DNA from: JAIVJN01 sp036732565
GTDB lineage: Bacteria > Acidobacteriota > Vicinamibacteria > Vicinamibacterales > UBA2999
DNA length: 20,210 nt
Assembly: GCA_036732565.1 (NCBI GenBank)
Contig: DAINCF010000058.1
Location: forward strand, 1 to 20,210
Direction: 5' to 3'
Position numbers and translations under genes: made by a program. Below, one piece after another: positions 1-7,861 of this stretch. Numbering within the stretch: the first letter of the stretch is position 1; each line of letters opens with the position of its first letter. The notes under the pieces were generated by a model. That model ran no database searches. It was not told where the DNA came from and saw only the letters and a program-made list of their open reading frames with translations.

Positions 1-1
1 G

Positions 2-562
2 TACGACTTCGAGAATCCGGGCGGCGAACCGCCGCCGGCGTGGTGGGTCGGTGCGCCGGGCAAAGTCTTCCAGCGGACGGTGGAAGGCGTCGGCAACGTC
101 CTGATGCGGCCGCGTGACGACACCGTGGGCCGTCGCGCGAAGGCCATGCTGGGGCCGCCGTCGTGGGAAAACTACACGGTCGAAGCCGACGTGCGTGGCC
201 GCGATCAGCGTCGTCAGCGCGGCGATGCCGGGCTGATCAACCAGCGCTATGTGCTGATGCTGTTCGGCAACGGGCAGAAGGTCGAGTTGCATCCGTGGCA
301 GGCGGCGGACGAGATGACCGTCCGCGCGCCGTACAAGTGGGCGGTCGATACCTGGTATCGGATGAAGCTGCGCGTCGACAACCGCCCTGATGGGACGACG
401 CAAGTGCGCGGCAAGGTGTGGCCGGCGGCGGAAGCCGAGCCTGCGGCGTGGACGGTCGAGAAGATCGATACCATTCCGCACCGCCATGGCAGCCCCGGTC
501 TCTACGGCGACGGTATTTCGGACCTCTACTTCGACAACGTCAAGGTGTACAAGAACCAGTGA
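2..562 (+). CDS. 5'-truncated secreted beta-sandwich (LamG/DUF1080-like) protein, C-terminal part
   Basis: The frame is open from the first bases of the window, and the residues before the first possible GTG (position 80) already read like protein (YDFENPGGEPPPAWW). The gene therefore starts outside the window and only about 186 C-terminal residues are seen. The segment has the look of a concanavalin/LamG-type jelly roll: an opening DFE strand, then WENYTVEADVR, YVLMLFGNGQKVEL, WYRMKLRVDN, and a closing GLYGDGISDLYFDNVKVYKN. This is the usual 'FDNVKV' ending of DUF1080/LamG-like domains that bind or process carbohydrate. No catalytic residues can be assigned. Its stop codon overlaps the start of the next gene (TGATG), which indicates translational coupling with the beta-propeller protein downstream. 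The full protein could be a propeller fused to this domain. The fold call is fairly safe; the function is unknown. Confidence 0.7.
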   Translation, partial: YDFENPGGEPPPAWWVGAPGKVFQRTVEGVGNVLMRPRDDTVGRRAKAMLGPPSWENYTVEADVRGRDQRRQRGDAGLINQRYVLMLFGNGQKVELHPWQAADEMTVRAPYKWAVDTWYRMKLRVDNRPDGTTQVRGKVWPAAEAEPAAWTVEKIDTIPHRHGSPGLYGDGISDLYFDNVKVYKNQ

Positions 563-1992
563 TGCCTATGACTCTTCGCATTCTTCTCTGCCTCCTTGCG
601 CTGCCGGCGGTGCTCTCTGCAGATTGGCCCATGTGGGGTGGGGCGCCGGCGCGCAACATGGTGTCGCCCATGAAGGGCCTGCCGACGACGTGGGACGTCA
701 AGGCCGGCAAGAACGTCAAGTGGGTCGCCGAGCTCGGATCGCAGTCGTACGGCAATCCGGTGGTCGCCGGCGGCGTCGTGCTGGTTGGCACGAACAACGA
801 AGCCGTGCGCGATGCCAAGCAGGGGGGCGATCGCGGCGTCCTGATGGCGTTCCGCGAGTCGGACGGCACGTTCATGTGGCAGGCGACGCACGAGAAGCTG
901 GCCTCGGGTCGGGCCAACGATTGGCCGTTCCAAGGCATCGCCTCGTCGCCGCTGGTCATCGACAACGTTGCCTACTACGTCTCCAATCGCGCGGAAGTCA
1001 TGGCGGTCGACATCCAGGGCTTTCACGACGATGAGAACGACGGGCCGTTCAAGGACGAGAAGCTGACCAGCAAGGCCGATCCCGACATCATCTGGAAGTT
1101 CGACATGATGGAAGAGATCGGCGTGTTCCCGCACAACCTCGCGAACTCGTCACCGGTGGCCCACGAGAACCTGATCTTCCTGAGCACATCGAACGGCCAG
1201 GACGAGAGCCACGTCAACATTCCTTCGCCGCGCGCGCCGTCGATCATCGCGCTCGATCGGACGACCGGGAAGCTGGTGTGGGAGGACAACTCGGTCGAGG
1301 ATCGCATCCTGCACGGGCAGTGGTCTACGCCAACCGTCGGCACCGTCGGGGGTGTCGTGCAGGTCGTGCACGGTCAAGGCGATGGCTGGGTCCGCGGCTA
1401 CGAGGCGAAGACCGGGAAGAAACTCTGGGAGTTCGATACCAACCCCAAAGACGCGGTCTGGCCGAAGACGCGCAACGAGTTGATCAGCACGCCGGTCATC
1501 TTCGAGAACGTTGTCTACATCGCCAACGGACAGGATCCCGAGCACGGTGAAGGCGTCGGCCATGCCTATGCGATCGACCCCACGAAGACCGGCGACATCA
1601 CCGAGAGCGGCCGCCTCTGGCACTTCGACAAGATCCGCCGCTCGATCTCGACCGCGGCGATCAAGGACGGCCTGATCTACCTGTCGGACTTCAGCGGCTT
1701 CCTGCATTGCCTGGATCTGAAGACCGGCAAGCCGCTGTGGACGCACGACATGTTCGCGGCCATCTGGAGCTCGCCGATGATCGTCGACGACAAGGTCTAC
1801 TTGGGCGACGAGGACGGTGACGTCACGGTGCTCCAGCACGGTCGCGAGCTCAAGGTGGTGTCCGAGCAGAACATGGGCAGCTCGGTCTATTCGACGGTCG
1901 TGCCCGCCAACGGCACGCTGTTCGTCATGAATCGCAATCAGCTCTACGCGCTGGCCGAGGGCGCGAGTTACAAGAAGCCCAGTGCGCAGTGA
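562..1992 (+). CDS. Exported PQQ-like beta-propeller repeat protein
   Basis: A 476-residue protein with a Sec signal peptide (MPMTLRILLCLLALPAVLSA, cleavage likely after residue 20). The mature N-terminus starts DWPMWGG, a form of the 'WPxxRG' opening typical of PQQ-like propeller proteins. Blade signatures recur along the chain: IIALDRTTGKLVWED, VRGYEAKTGKKLWEFD, LHCLDLKTGKPLWTHD, each preceded by a 'SSP/STPV(I)...VY' strand. The ATG at 562 is chosen because it overlaps the previous stop and starts exactly at the signal peptide; the frame is open upstream of it but non-coding in character. The length is below that of true quinoprotein dehydrogenases, and no heme motif or adjacent cysteine pair was seen. 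A scaffold or ligand-binding role in the periplasm is more likely than PQQ-dependent catalysis. It is probably co-transcribed with its neighbours on both sides. Confidence 0.85.
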   Translation: MPMTLRILLCLLALPAVLSADWPMWGGAPARNMVSPMKGLPTTWDVKAGKNVKWVAELGSQSYGNPVVAGGVVLVGTNNEAVRDAKQGGDRGVLMAFRESDGTFMWQATHEKLASGRANDWPFQGIASSPLVIDNVAYYVSNRAEVMAVDIQGFHDDENDGPFKDEKLTSKADPDIIWKFDMMEEIGVFPHNLANSSPVAHENLIFLSTSNGQDESHVNIPSPRAPSIIALDRTTGKLVWEDNSVEDRILHGQWSTPTVGTVGGVVQVVHGQGDGWVRGYEAKTGKKLWEFDTNPKDAVWPKTRNELISTPVIFENVVYIANGQDPEHGEGVGHAYAIDPTKTGDITESGRLWHFDKIRRSISTAAIKDGLIYLSDFSGFLHCLDLKTGKPLWTHDMFAAIWSSPMIVDDKVYLGDEDGDVTVLQHGRELKVVSEQNMGSSVYSTVVPANGTLFVMNRNQLYALAEGASYKKPSAQ

Positions 1993-1998
1993 TCGCAG

Positions 1999-2016
1999 GC
2001 GGGTCTGAAGACCCGC
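1999..2016. repeat. 18-bp inverted repeat between the two propeller genes
   Basis: GCGGGTCTGAAGACCCGC forms an 8-bp GC-rich stem with a two-base loop in the 35-nt gap between the two beta-propeller genes. On the opposite strand it is preceded by GTAG, the same opening seen in the longer palindromes at 5041, 13099 and 15091. It may therefore be a divergent member of one dispersed palindrome class. It lacks a T-run, so it is not a standard intrinsic terminator. It could stabilise or partly separate the flanking messages. Confidence 0.6.
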
Positions 2017-2027
2017 TACCGCGCATC

Positions 2028-3155
2028 ATGAACCGGCGCACATTCCTCTCGGGGGTCGGCGCTGCGCTGCTTGCGCCGCGTGTCGTGGGGGCCCAAGCGC
2101 GCGCGGGCGCTCCGGCCGACGCGTGGCCGCAGTTTCGCGGCTCGCCCAGCCTCTCCGGCGTGTCGCTCGCGCAGGTCCCGACCACGCTCAAGCGCCTGTG
2201 GGCGTGGGAAGGCGCGGAGACGCTCGACTCGTCGCCGGCCGTTCTCGACGGCACGGTCTACATCGGCATCGGCGAGGGTGAGCTCATCGCGCTCGCGCTC
2301 AGCGATGGTGCGCTCAAGTGGCGATACAAGGCGGGCGAGGCCATCGGCGAGTCGTCACCGGCTGTCGGCGGTGGACGCGTGTACATCGGCGATCTCCAAG
2401 GCGTCTTCCACGCCGTCAACGTCGCGGACGGTAAGGTGGCGTGGACCGTCAAGACCAAGTCCGAGATCAAATCATCACCGGTCATCGTCAACGACGTCGT
2501 GTTGATCGGATCGTACGACGGCAGCCTCTACGGGCTCGGCGCCGCCGATGGCAAGCAGCGCTGGGTGCTCGCCACCGAGAACTACGTGCACGGGACCCCG
2601 TCGATCGTCGACGGTGTCGCCTACTTCGCCGGGTGCGATGAGATCATGCACGCGGTGCGGGTGAGCGACGGACGCCAGATCTTCACGACCTCGGCCACCG
2701 CGTACACCGGCGCCTCGTGCGCCGTGATGGGCGGCGTGGCGTACTTCGGCACGTTCGACAATCAAGTGCTGGCGCTCGATCTCCAGAAGCGCGCGGTGAA
2801 GTGGAGCTACGAGCACCCGGATCGCAAGTTTCCGTTCTATTCGTCGCCGGCGGTGGTCGATGGCCAGGTTGTCCTCGGCGGTCGCGACCGGATGGTCCAC
2901 GCGCTCGACGCCGCGACCGGCAAGGCGCGCTGGACCCATATGACGCGCGCGCGCATCGACTCGTCGCCGGCGATCGCCGGCGATCGCGTCTACATCGGCT
3001 CCAGCGATGGCCGCTTCTACGTCCTCGATCTGAAAACCGGGTCCGTGCTCTGGGAGTACGAGGATGGTGGCGCAATCACCTCGTCGCCGGCGGTGGTGTC
3101 AGGCAGGGTCGTCGTGGGATCGGGCGACGGGCGGGTGATCTGTTTCGGCGGGTAA
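2028..3155 (+). CDS. Tat-exported eight-bladed PQQ-like beta-propeller (BamB-like) protein
   Basis: A 375-residue protein starting MNRRTFLSGVGAALLAPRVV, a twin-arginine signal (RRTFL) followed by a hydrophobic stretch and a GAQA cleavage region. This is why the ATG at 2028 is preferred over the GTG at 1989. The mature part opens with AWPQFRGSPSLSGVS. It then has eight regularly spaced blades marked by the strand DSSPAV/ESSPAV/KSSPVI/HGTPSI/TGASCAV/YSSPAV/DSSPAI/TSSPAV, each followed by VYIG-x-DG-x-LYALD-TG-x-W. The eight repeats match the BamB/PQQ-like fold. Nothing in the sequence shows a bound cofactor. Tat export suggests that it folds, possibly with a ligand, before secretion. It follows the first propeller gene by 35 nt and probably shares its transcript. 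The substrate is unknown. The stop codon lies inside the inverted repeat at 3151-3236. Confidence 0.88.
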   Translation: MNRRTFLSGVGAALLAPRVVGAQARAGAPADAWPQFRGSPSLSGVSLAQVPTTLKRLWAWEGAETLDSSPAVLDGTVYIGIGEGELIALALSDGALKWRYKAGEAIGESSPAVGGGRVYIGDLQGVFHAVNVADGKVAWTVKTKSEIKSSPVIVNDVVLIGSYDGSLYGLGAADGKQRWVLATENYVHGTPSIVDGVAYFAGCDEIMHAVRVSDGRQIFTTSATAYTGASCAVMGGVAYFGTFDNQVLALDLQKRAVKWSYEHPDRKFPFYSSPAVVDGQVVLGGRDRMVHALDAATGKARWTHMTRARIDSSPAIAGDRVYIGSSDGRFYVLDLKTGSVLWEYEDGGAITSSPAVVSGRVVVGSGDGRVICFGG

Positions 3156-3236
3156 GGCAGGTAGGGCGGGTTAGCCAGGTAGGTGAACCAATCCCTAACC
3201 TGCCCGACCAGCCCCACCAGACCGACCAGCCTTACC
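3151..3236. repeat. Inverted run of a 9-bp repeat between convergent genes, carrying both stop codons
   Basis: The left side reads as 9-mers GCAGGTAGG, GCGGGTTAG, CCAGGTAGG. The right side, read on the minus strand, gives GCTGGTCGG, TCTGGTGGG, GCTGGTCGG, GCAGGTTAGG. The outermost arms are an exact 8-bp inverted repeat: GGTAAGGC at 3151-3158 and GCCTTACC at 3229-3236. Inner arms GGGCGGGTTAG (3164-3174) and CTAACCTGCCC (3195-3205) pair with one mismatch. The TAA of the propeller gene and the TAA of the minus-strand lipoprotein gene both fall in the outer arms. It may act as a bidirectional transcription end, though there is no T-run. Confidence 0.75.
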
Positions 3237-4050
3237 GATAGACCACGGTGACGACCGGGTTGTTGATCTTGATGCCCTTGACGTCCTTCAGATACGGCTT
3301 GACCTCGCTGATCGACGCGCCCGGCTTGACCTTCGACTGAATCTGTTTCAGCTTGGCCTCGTCCTGCAGCAGCTGCGCGAAGTCCATTTCGAGCAGCGTG
3401 ATCTTCGAGCCGCTGACGTAATCGGCATCGGTCTTGACGATCGTGCCCAGCACTTCCAGGTCGATGTTGACCTTGAAGCCGTCGAACATCGACTTCATCA
3501 TCGCCAGCATCTGCGGGTTCGACATGTCGGGGCCGCCGCTCTCGGGGCCCGGCGCCGCTTTGCTCGCGTCGCCCGGCTTGTCGGGGAACGTGATGGTCAG
3601 CGTCGAGACGCCCGCCGCTTTCGCCAGCTTGAACTGCACGGCATCCTCCTCCGGCTTCGCCGCGGGGCTGGCACTGAAGCCCGTGGTGCTGCCGGTCATC
3701 TGGGGATCCTGATCGACGCGCACCTTGGTGATGTCCTCGAACGAGTAGAGGGCCTTGACGCCCTCGAAGCCGTTCGGCCCCTTGATCGGCTCGCCGGAGA
3801 CGTAGGTGACACCACCCATGCGCTCGGCCGCGCGCTTGAGGTCGGCTTCGTTGACGGCAGGCCCCGCGGGCTTGGCCCCCTGCTGCTCGAGCCCTTGCAT
3901 CATCGGCCGGAGCGCCTGCATGTTCATGAGCATCGTCTGCTCGATCGTACCGCTGCCGTCGGGTTTGATCTTCAAGAGCGTCGCGCTGTTGATGCAACCG
4001 GTGACGAGCGCGGCGAGACACGCGAGGCCGACGAGACGAACAAACTGCAT
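3232..4050 (-). CDS. Hypothetical outer-surface or periplasmic lipoprotein
   Basis: A 272-residue protein with a clear lipoprotein signal: MQFVRLVGLACLAALVTGC, with lipobox LVTG-C and the lipidated cysteine at residue 19. The start at 4050 is set by a strong Shine-Dalgarno GGGAGG just upstream on the minus strand; an ATG nine codons further up lacks one. After the cysteine comes INSATLLKIKPDGSGTIEQT, a beta-rich opening with a KPDGSGT turn that I have seen in uncharacterised lipoproteins but cannot name. The middle is rich in Met, Gln, Pro and Gly and probably flexible. The C-terminal third alternates charged strands and ends in VTVVYR. No enzymatic motif is visible. It is transcribed alone and converges on the propeller cluster, sharing the inverted repeat at its 3' end. 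Function unknown. Confidence 0.8.
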   Translation of the reverse strand: MQFVRLVGLACLAALVTGCINSATLLKIKPDGSGTIEQTMLMNMQALRPMMQGLEQQGAKPAGPAVNEADLKRAAERMGGVTYVSGEPIKGPNGFEGVKALYSFEDITKVRVDQDPQMTGSTTGFSASPAAKPEEDAVQFKLAKAAGVSTLTITFPDKPGDASKAAPGPESGGPDMSNPQMLAMMKSMFDGFKVNIDLEVLGTIVKTDADYVSGSKITLLEMDFAQLLQDEAKLKQIQSKVKPGASISEVKPYLKDVKGIKINNPVVTVVYR

Positions 4051-4072
4051 GCTTCCTCCCTTGGGACCATCC

Positions 4073-4078
4073 ATCATA
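4073..4078 (-). promoter_or_regulatory. Possible -10 element of the lipoprotein gene
   Basis: On the minus strand TATGAT lies 22 nt before the start codon, with a further AT-rich TAGTAT just upstream. AT-rich hexamers stand out in this GC-rich sequence. No convincing -35 box was identified. Confidence 0.35.
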
Positions 4079-4158
4079 CCTATACTATCGAGGCTGCGCT
4101 TCAGCTGCCGAAAAGAGCCCCGATGGTCAGGCTCCGTCTTCGTGGCAGCGTCGTTTTT

Positions 4159-4173
4159 CCCGCCTCCGGCGGG
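4159..4173. other. Small GC hairpin upstream of the SDR gene
   Basis: CCCGCC and GGCGGG flank a TCC loop, followed by CTAAAGGG. It is preceded on the plus strand by five Ts, so on neither strand does the hairpin precede a T-run as an intrinsic terminator would. It lies 14 nt before the GTG of the SDR gene and may be another short palindromic intergenic element. Confidence 0.4.
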
Positions 4174-4187
4174 CTAAAGGGTTAGAC

Positions 4188-4994
4188 GTGACGAGAGAAG
4201 GATCGGGCCGGGTCGCCCTGGTGACGGGCGCGTCGGCCGGAATCGGCCGGGCCTTCGCCGAGGTGCTGGCCGAGGAAGGGTTCGATCTCGTGCTCACCGC
4301 GCGGCGGGCGGAACGGCTACACACGCTGGCACACGACCTCTCGGCCCGACATCACATCGCGACCCACGTCATCGTCGACGACCTGGCCGATCCCGCAACG
4401 CCGGGGCGGCTGGCCGCGGAGCTGTCCGCGCGGGCCGTGCACGTCGACGTCCTGGTCAACAACGCCGGCTACGGGGTCCCTGGCGGCTATCGGTCGACGC
4501 AGTGGCAGCAGCAGCACGAGCTGCTGCAGGTGCTGGTGGTCGCCGTGTCTGAGCTGACGCACCGATTGCTGCCCGGGATGATCGAGCGGCGATGGGGACG
4601 TGTGATCAACATGGCATCGCTGGCGGGCCTGCTGCCGGGCGTGGCGGGGCACACGCTCTACGCCGCGTCCAAGGCCTTCGTGGTTCGGTTCTCGGAGGCG
4701 CTCGCGCAAGAGGTCCGCAAAGACGGCGTTCACGTGACGGCTCTCTGCCCTGGATTCACGCTCAGTGAATTCCACGACATCACTGGCACCCGCGCCCGGG
4801 TCAATCGGTTTCCGCGCTTCATGTGGCTCGACGCCCCAACCGTCGCGCGACAAGGCTACGACGCCGTCATGCGCGGCGACATCGTCTACGTCAACGGCGG
4901 CATCAACCGGGCGCTGACGCGCGCGGCGCGCTGGGCGCCGCGCCTCACGACCGCGCTGATGCAACGGAACGCCGGCAAATTCCGTAAGGTCTGA
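4188..4994 (+). CDS. Short-chain dehydrogenase/reductase (classical SDR)
   Basis: A 268-residue cytosolic oxidoreductase of the classical SDR family, with all landmarks present. The cofactor-binding TGASAGIG is at residues 13-20, NNAG at 91-94, the catalytic Ser in NMAS (144), and YAASK with Tyr158 and Lys162. ARR after the second strand suggests a preference for NADP(H) (inference). The substrate loop and a longer C-terminal tail (TRAARWAPRLTTALMQRNAGKF) resemble the fatty-acyl/17-beta-hydroxysteroid-like SDR branch, so a lipid or other hydrophobic substrate is plausible but unproven. The GTG start at 4188 gives a normal SDR N-terminus; the AAAGGG 7 nt upstream is a weak ribosome binding site. 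The gene is divergent from the lipoprotein gene and followed by repeats, so it is probably monocistronic. Confidence 0.85.
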   Translation: MTREGSGRVALVTGASAGIGRAFAEVLAEEGFDLVLTARRAERLHTLAHDLSARHHIATHVIVDDLADPATPGRLAAELSARAVHVDVLVNNAGYGVPGGYRSTQWQQQHELLQVLVVAVSELTHRLLPGMIERRWGRVINMASLAGLLPGVAGHTLYAASKAFVVRFSEALAQEVRKDGVHVTALCPGFTLSEFHDITGTRARVNRFPRFMWLDAPTVARQGYDAVMRGDIVYVNGGINRALTRAARWAPRLTTALMQRNAGKFRKV

Positions 4995-4997
4995 AAA

Positions 4998-5040
4998 CAA
5001 GGCTCGGGTCTCGGTCTCGCGACTTTGGGGCCTGGAGGAC
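4998..5040 (+). repeat. G-rich intergenic repeat run with copies elsewhere in the window
   Basis: After the SDR stop there is a run of GGCTCGGGTCTCGGTCTCGC, then GACTTTGGGGCCTGGAGGAC (5021-5040). The last 20 bases are nearly identical to GACTTGGGGCTTGGAGGAC at 19317-19335 and related, inverted, to 17055-17073. Unlike the other loci it has no C-rich partner here; a palindrome follows directly. Confidence 0.6.
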
Positions 5041-5067
5041 GTAGGGCGGCTCGCGAACCGCCCCTAC
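5041..5067. repeat. REP-like palindrome, copy 1
   Basis: GTAGGGCGGCTCG then CGAACCGCCCCTAC: a near-perfect palindrome with one base missing in the left arm and one mismatch. It belongs to the same family as 13099-13125 and 15091-15118. It ends 21 nt before the permease start and could fold in its 5' leader. Confidence 0.75.
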
Positions 5068-5088
5068 ACGCGACGGCTTGGAGGCATC

Positions 5089-7566
5089 GTGTCCGACTTC
5101 CGCTACGCGGTTCGGTGGCTGATGGCGAGCCCGAGCTTTACGCTCGTGGCGTTGCTGTCGCTCGGCTTCGGGATCGGCTTCAATACCGCCATCTATTCAG
5201 TCGTGGATGCACTGCTGCTGCGCCCGCTGGCCGTGACGGAGCCCGGACGGCTCGTCGACATCTACACGTCGGGCAGCGACTTGGACACGTTCGCGACCAG
5301 CTCGGTGCCCGACCTCAACGACTATCGCGCTCGGAGCGATACGTTCGAAGACATCGTGGCCTACTCGCCGATGTTCGGCGCCGTCGCGCAGGGCGATCGC
5401 GCGCGGCTTACGCTCGGCGAGGTTGTGACCGGCAACTACTTCGGCGTCTTCGGCGTGCCCATGGCGCTCGGCCGCGGCCTGCTGCCCGACGACGATCGTC
5501 CGGACGCGCCGCGCGCGGCGGTGATCTCGGAGCGCTACTGGCGGCAGGAATTCGGCCGCGATTCCGCCGTCCTTTCGCGCTCGCTGCGGGTGCGCGGAGA
5601 AACCTACGCGATCGTCGGCGTCGCCGACGCGGCGTTCAGCGGCATGGTGCCGATGCTCGCGCCGGAGCTCTGGATTCCACTCACCTTCGTCGATGACGTC
5701 GAGCCGGCAGGCATCCAGGACTCCGTGCCGTCGCCGGAGGGGACGAACCGGCTGGATCGGCGAGGGCAGCGATGGTTGTTCGCGAAGGCGCGCCTCAATC
5801 CCGGCGTGACGGTCGACGCGGCGCGAGCGAACCTGGAGGTGCTCGCCGCGCAGCTCCGGGACGCGCATCCCGCCACGAACAAGGATCGCCGGGTCACCGT
5901 GCGGCCGGCCGCCGACACGCGTCTGCACCCCGAGGGCGACGGGATGCTGCGATGGATTCTCACCGGGACGATGGCGGCCGTCGGTTTGCTTCTGCTGATT
6001 GCGTGCGCGAATGTCGCCGGCATGCTGCTCGCGCGGTCCGCGGCGCGTCAGCGGGAAATCGGCATCCGCCTCGCGATCGGTGCCAGCCGATGGCGGATCG
6101 TGCGTCAACTGCTGGCGGAAAGCCTGGTGCTCGGGGCCGGCGGGCTGGCGATCGGCGTCGCCCTGGCGTTCTGGCTCACGCGGGCGCTGGCGGCGATCGA
6201 TCTGCCGATTCCGATCCCGATCGTGCTCGACTTGCGCCTCGACTGGCGGGTCCTGACGTTCGCCGCGATCGCGGCCGGCCTGACCGCCCTGGCTGCGGGT
6301 CTCGCGCCTGCCGCCCGGGCCGCGCGGCTCGATCTGGTGTCCGATCTGAAGGGCGGCACCCCGACCGCACGCGTGGCCGGCCGCCGATGGACGCTCCGGG
6401 ACGGCCTGGTGGTGGCGCAGATTGCCGTGACGGTCTTGCTGCTGGTGTCCGCAGGACTCATGCTGCGCAGCCTGAACGCCTCACAGCGGGCCAACGTCGG
6501 CTTCCGTACCTCTGGCCTGGCAATGGTGTCGATCGAGACCGGCATGCTGCGCTACGACGATGCGAGAAGCCGTCGCTTCTTCGACGAGGTCGTGGCACGG
6601 CTCCGCGGGCGTCCGGATGTCGACGCCGTCGCGCTCGCGTCGCGCGTGCCGTTCGCCGTCAACTACAATTCGACGAACATCGCCATACCGGGGCTCCAGA
6701 CGGCCCTGGATCAAATGGGTCCGTCGATCAGCAGCGGCAGGGTTTCGCCGGACTACTTCACCACGCTTGGCATCGGCGTCTTGCACGGCCGGGCGTTCGT
6801 CGAGTCGGACGCGCCGGAGACCCCGCGTGTCGCCATCGTCAACGACGCGTTCGCGCGCAAGTACTGGCCTGGAGAGAGCGCGATCGGGAGAGAGGTCTTC
6901 GAGAACACGCTGGGCGGCGGCCGTAACTTCCAGATCGTCGGCGTCGTCGCGGATCACAAGCTGCACACGGTCGGTGAGGCGACGACCCCGGCTATCTACT
7001 TCGCGTCGACGCAGCGACCGAACGCTTCGTTCAACGTCATCATGGCGCGCACCAAGGGCGACGAGACGGCGCTGCTGGCCGCGATGCGTCAGACCGTGCT
7101 CGCGCTCGAGCCATCGGCCATCTTCATCGACGATCAGACGATGCGCGATCAGATCTCGACGACGCTGTTTCCGATCCGCGCCACCGCCGTGCTCGTGGGC
7201 ACCTTCGGCGTGGCCGGCCTCGTCCTGGCGGCGATTGGGCTCTACGGCGTGATTGCGTTCTCGGTTGCCCGCCGCTCGCGCGAGATCGGCATCCGGATGG
7301 CGCTTGGCGCGCGGCCACGAACCGTGCTGGGCATGGTCATGCGCCAGGGCCTCGGCCTGGCTGTCGTCGGCCTGGTCACGGGGCTGCTGCTTGCCGTCGC
7401 GGCCACCACGCTCCTTCGGGGCGCGCTCTATGGCACGGGCGCCACGGATCCCATCGCCTGGGCAGGCGCCACCGCTTTGCTGCTCCTCGTGACCGCCGCC
7501 GCCAACCTCATCCCCGCCCGGCGAGCGATGCACGTGGACCCGGTCGGTGTCATGAGGACCGAGTAG
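5089..7566 (+). CDS. ADOP-type MacB/FtsX-like ABC transporter permease
   Basis: An 825-residue inner-membrane protein with the duplicated MacB permease layout. The N-terminal cytoplasmic helix and TM1 span about residues 18-40 (SFTLVALLSLGFGIGFNTAIYSVVD). A large periplasmic MacB_PCD domain follows (about 50-275). The first FtsX domain is about 283-420, with the cytoplasmic REIGIRLAIGASRWRIVRQLL coupling motif. A further TM segment (DGLVVAQIAVTVLLLVSAGL) and a second periplasmic domain lead to the C-terminal FtsX domain, with REIGIRMALGARPRTVLGMV and the standard ending ARRAMHVDPVGVMRTE. Single-chain duplicated permeases without an adjacent ATPase are typical of Acidobacteriota, and none is encoded here. 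By analogy with MacB it may transmit ATP-driven force across the membrane for export or signalling. The GTG start is supported by GGAGG at 5080-5084. The N-terminal PadR-like extension seen in some relatives is absent. Confidence 0.93.
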   Translation: MSDFRYAVRWLMASPSFTLVALLSLGFGIGFNTAIYSVVDALLLRPLAVTEPGRLVDIYTSGSDLDTFATSSVPDLNDYRARSDTFEDIVAYSPMFGAVAQGDRARLTLGEVVTGNYFGVFGVPMALGRGLLPDDDRPDAPRAAVISERYWRQEFGRDSAVLSRSLRVRGETYAIVGVADAAFSGMVPMLAPELWIPLTFVDDVEPAGIQDSVPSPEGTNRLDRRGQRWLFAKARLNPGVTVDAARANLEVLAAQLRDAHPATNKDRRVTVRPAADTRLHPEGDGMLRWILTGTMAAVGLLLLIACANVAGMLLARSAARQREIGIRLAIGASRWRIVRQLLAESLVLGAGGLAIGVALAFWLTRALAAIDLPIPIPIVLDLRLDWRVLTFAAIAAGLTALAAGLAPAARAARLDLVSDLKGGTPTARVAGRRWTLRDGLVVAQIAVTVLLLVSAGLMLRSLNASQRANVGFRTSGLAMVSIETGMLRYDDARSRRFFDEVVARLRGRPDVDAVALASRVPFAVNYNSTNIAIPGLQTALDQMGPSISSGRVSPDYFTTLGIGVLHGRAFVESDAPETPRVAIVNDAFARKYWPGESAIGREVFENTLGGGRNFQIVGVVADHKLHTVGEATTPAIYFASTQRPNASFNVIMARTKGDETALLAAMRQTVLALEPSAIFIDDQTMRDQISTTLFPIRATAVLVGTFGVAGLVLAAIGLYGVIAFSVARRSREIGIRMALGARPRTVLGMVMRQGLGLAVVGLVTGLLLAVAATTLLRGALYGTGATDPIAWAGATALLLLVTAAANLIPARRAMHVDPVGVMRTE

Positions 7567-7572
7567 CGAGAA

Positions 7573-7811
7573 GGTTCCTCACGAGGGTTCCGACGAAAGT
7601 TCCCGCGGAGGTTCCTCGCAGAGGTTCGGTTCCGGACAGAGGTGCCGACGGGTTCCTCACGCGGGCTTGGTTCGCATGAGGTTCCCGTGCTGGTTCCACG
7701 CGCGAGGTTTCGCGATCCCGCGTGGGAACCGAACGGCCGCGTGAACCCGCGCGAGGAACCCTCGTTTGGAACCGAACCCTTTAAAGGAACCTCGGAACCC
7801 TCGTGGGAACC
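7573..7811. repeat. GGTTCC/GGAACC strand-switching repeat region
   Basis: This fills most of the 295-nt gap between permease and amidohydrolase. The left half (7573-7697) holds seven copies of GGTTCC in contexts such as GAGGTTCCTCGC. The right half (7725-7811) holds six copies of the reverse complement GGAACC, and the two do not mix. At the switch, GGTTCCACGCG (7692-7702) can pair with CGCGTGGGAACC (7719-7730) with one bulged base, leaving a 16-nt loop. The spacing of units is irregular, so this is a degenerate run rather than a clean tandem repeat. No gene is visible here; frames that cross it have repeat-derived composition. Confidence 0.8.
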
Positions 7812-7861
7812 TCGGCGGAACGGAAGTAAACTGGGCTCCACAAGCGAAGGAGCGAACGCAT

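Noticed and set aside
80..562. GTG at 80 as the true start of the first gene
   Set aside because: The frame upstream is open and protein-like, with no ribosome binding site before the GTG, so the gene is cut by the window edge.
562..3155. Quinoprotein (PQQ-dependent) dehydrogenase working with the cytochromes
   Set aside because: The propeller proteins are shorter than such enzymes and show no adjacent Cys pair or catalytic Asp context; similarity is to the PQQ-like/BamB fold only.
4154..4173. Intrinsic terminator near the lipoprotein promoter
   Set aside because: The T-run comes before the hairpin on the plus strand and becomes an A-run after it on the minus strand, so neither direction fits.
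5197..6108. A 303-codon minus-strand frame inside the permease gene
   Set aside because: Shadow composition, no start signal, and fully antisense to a recognised permease.
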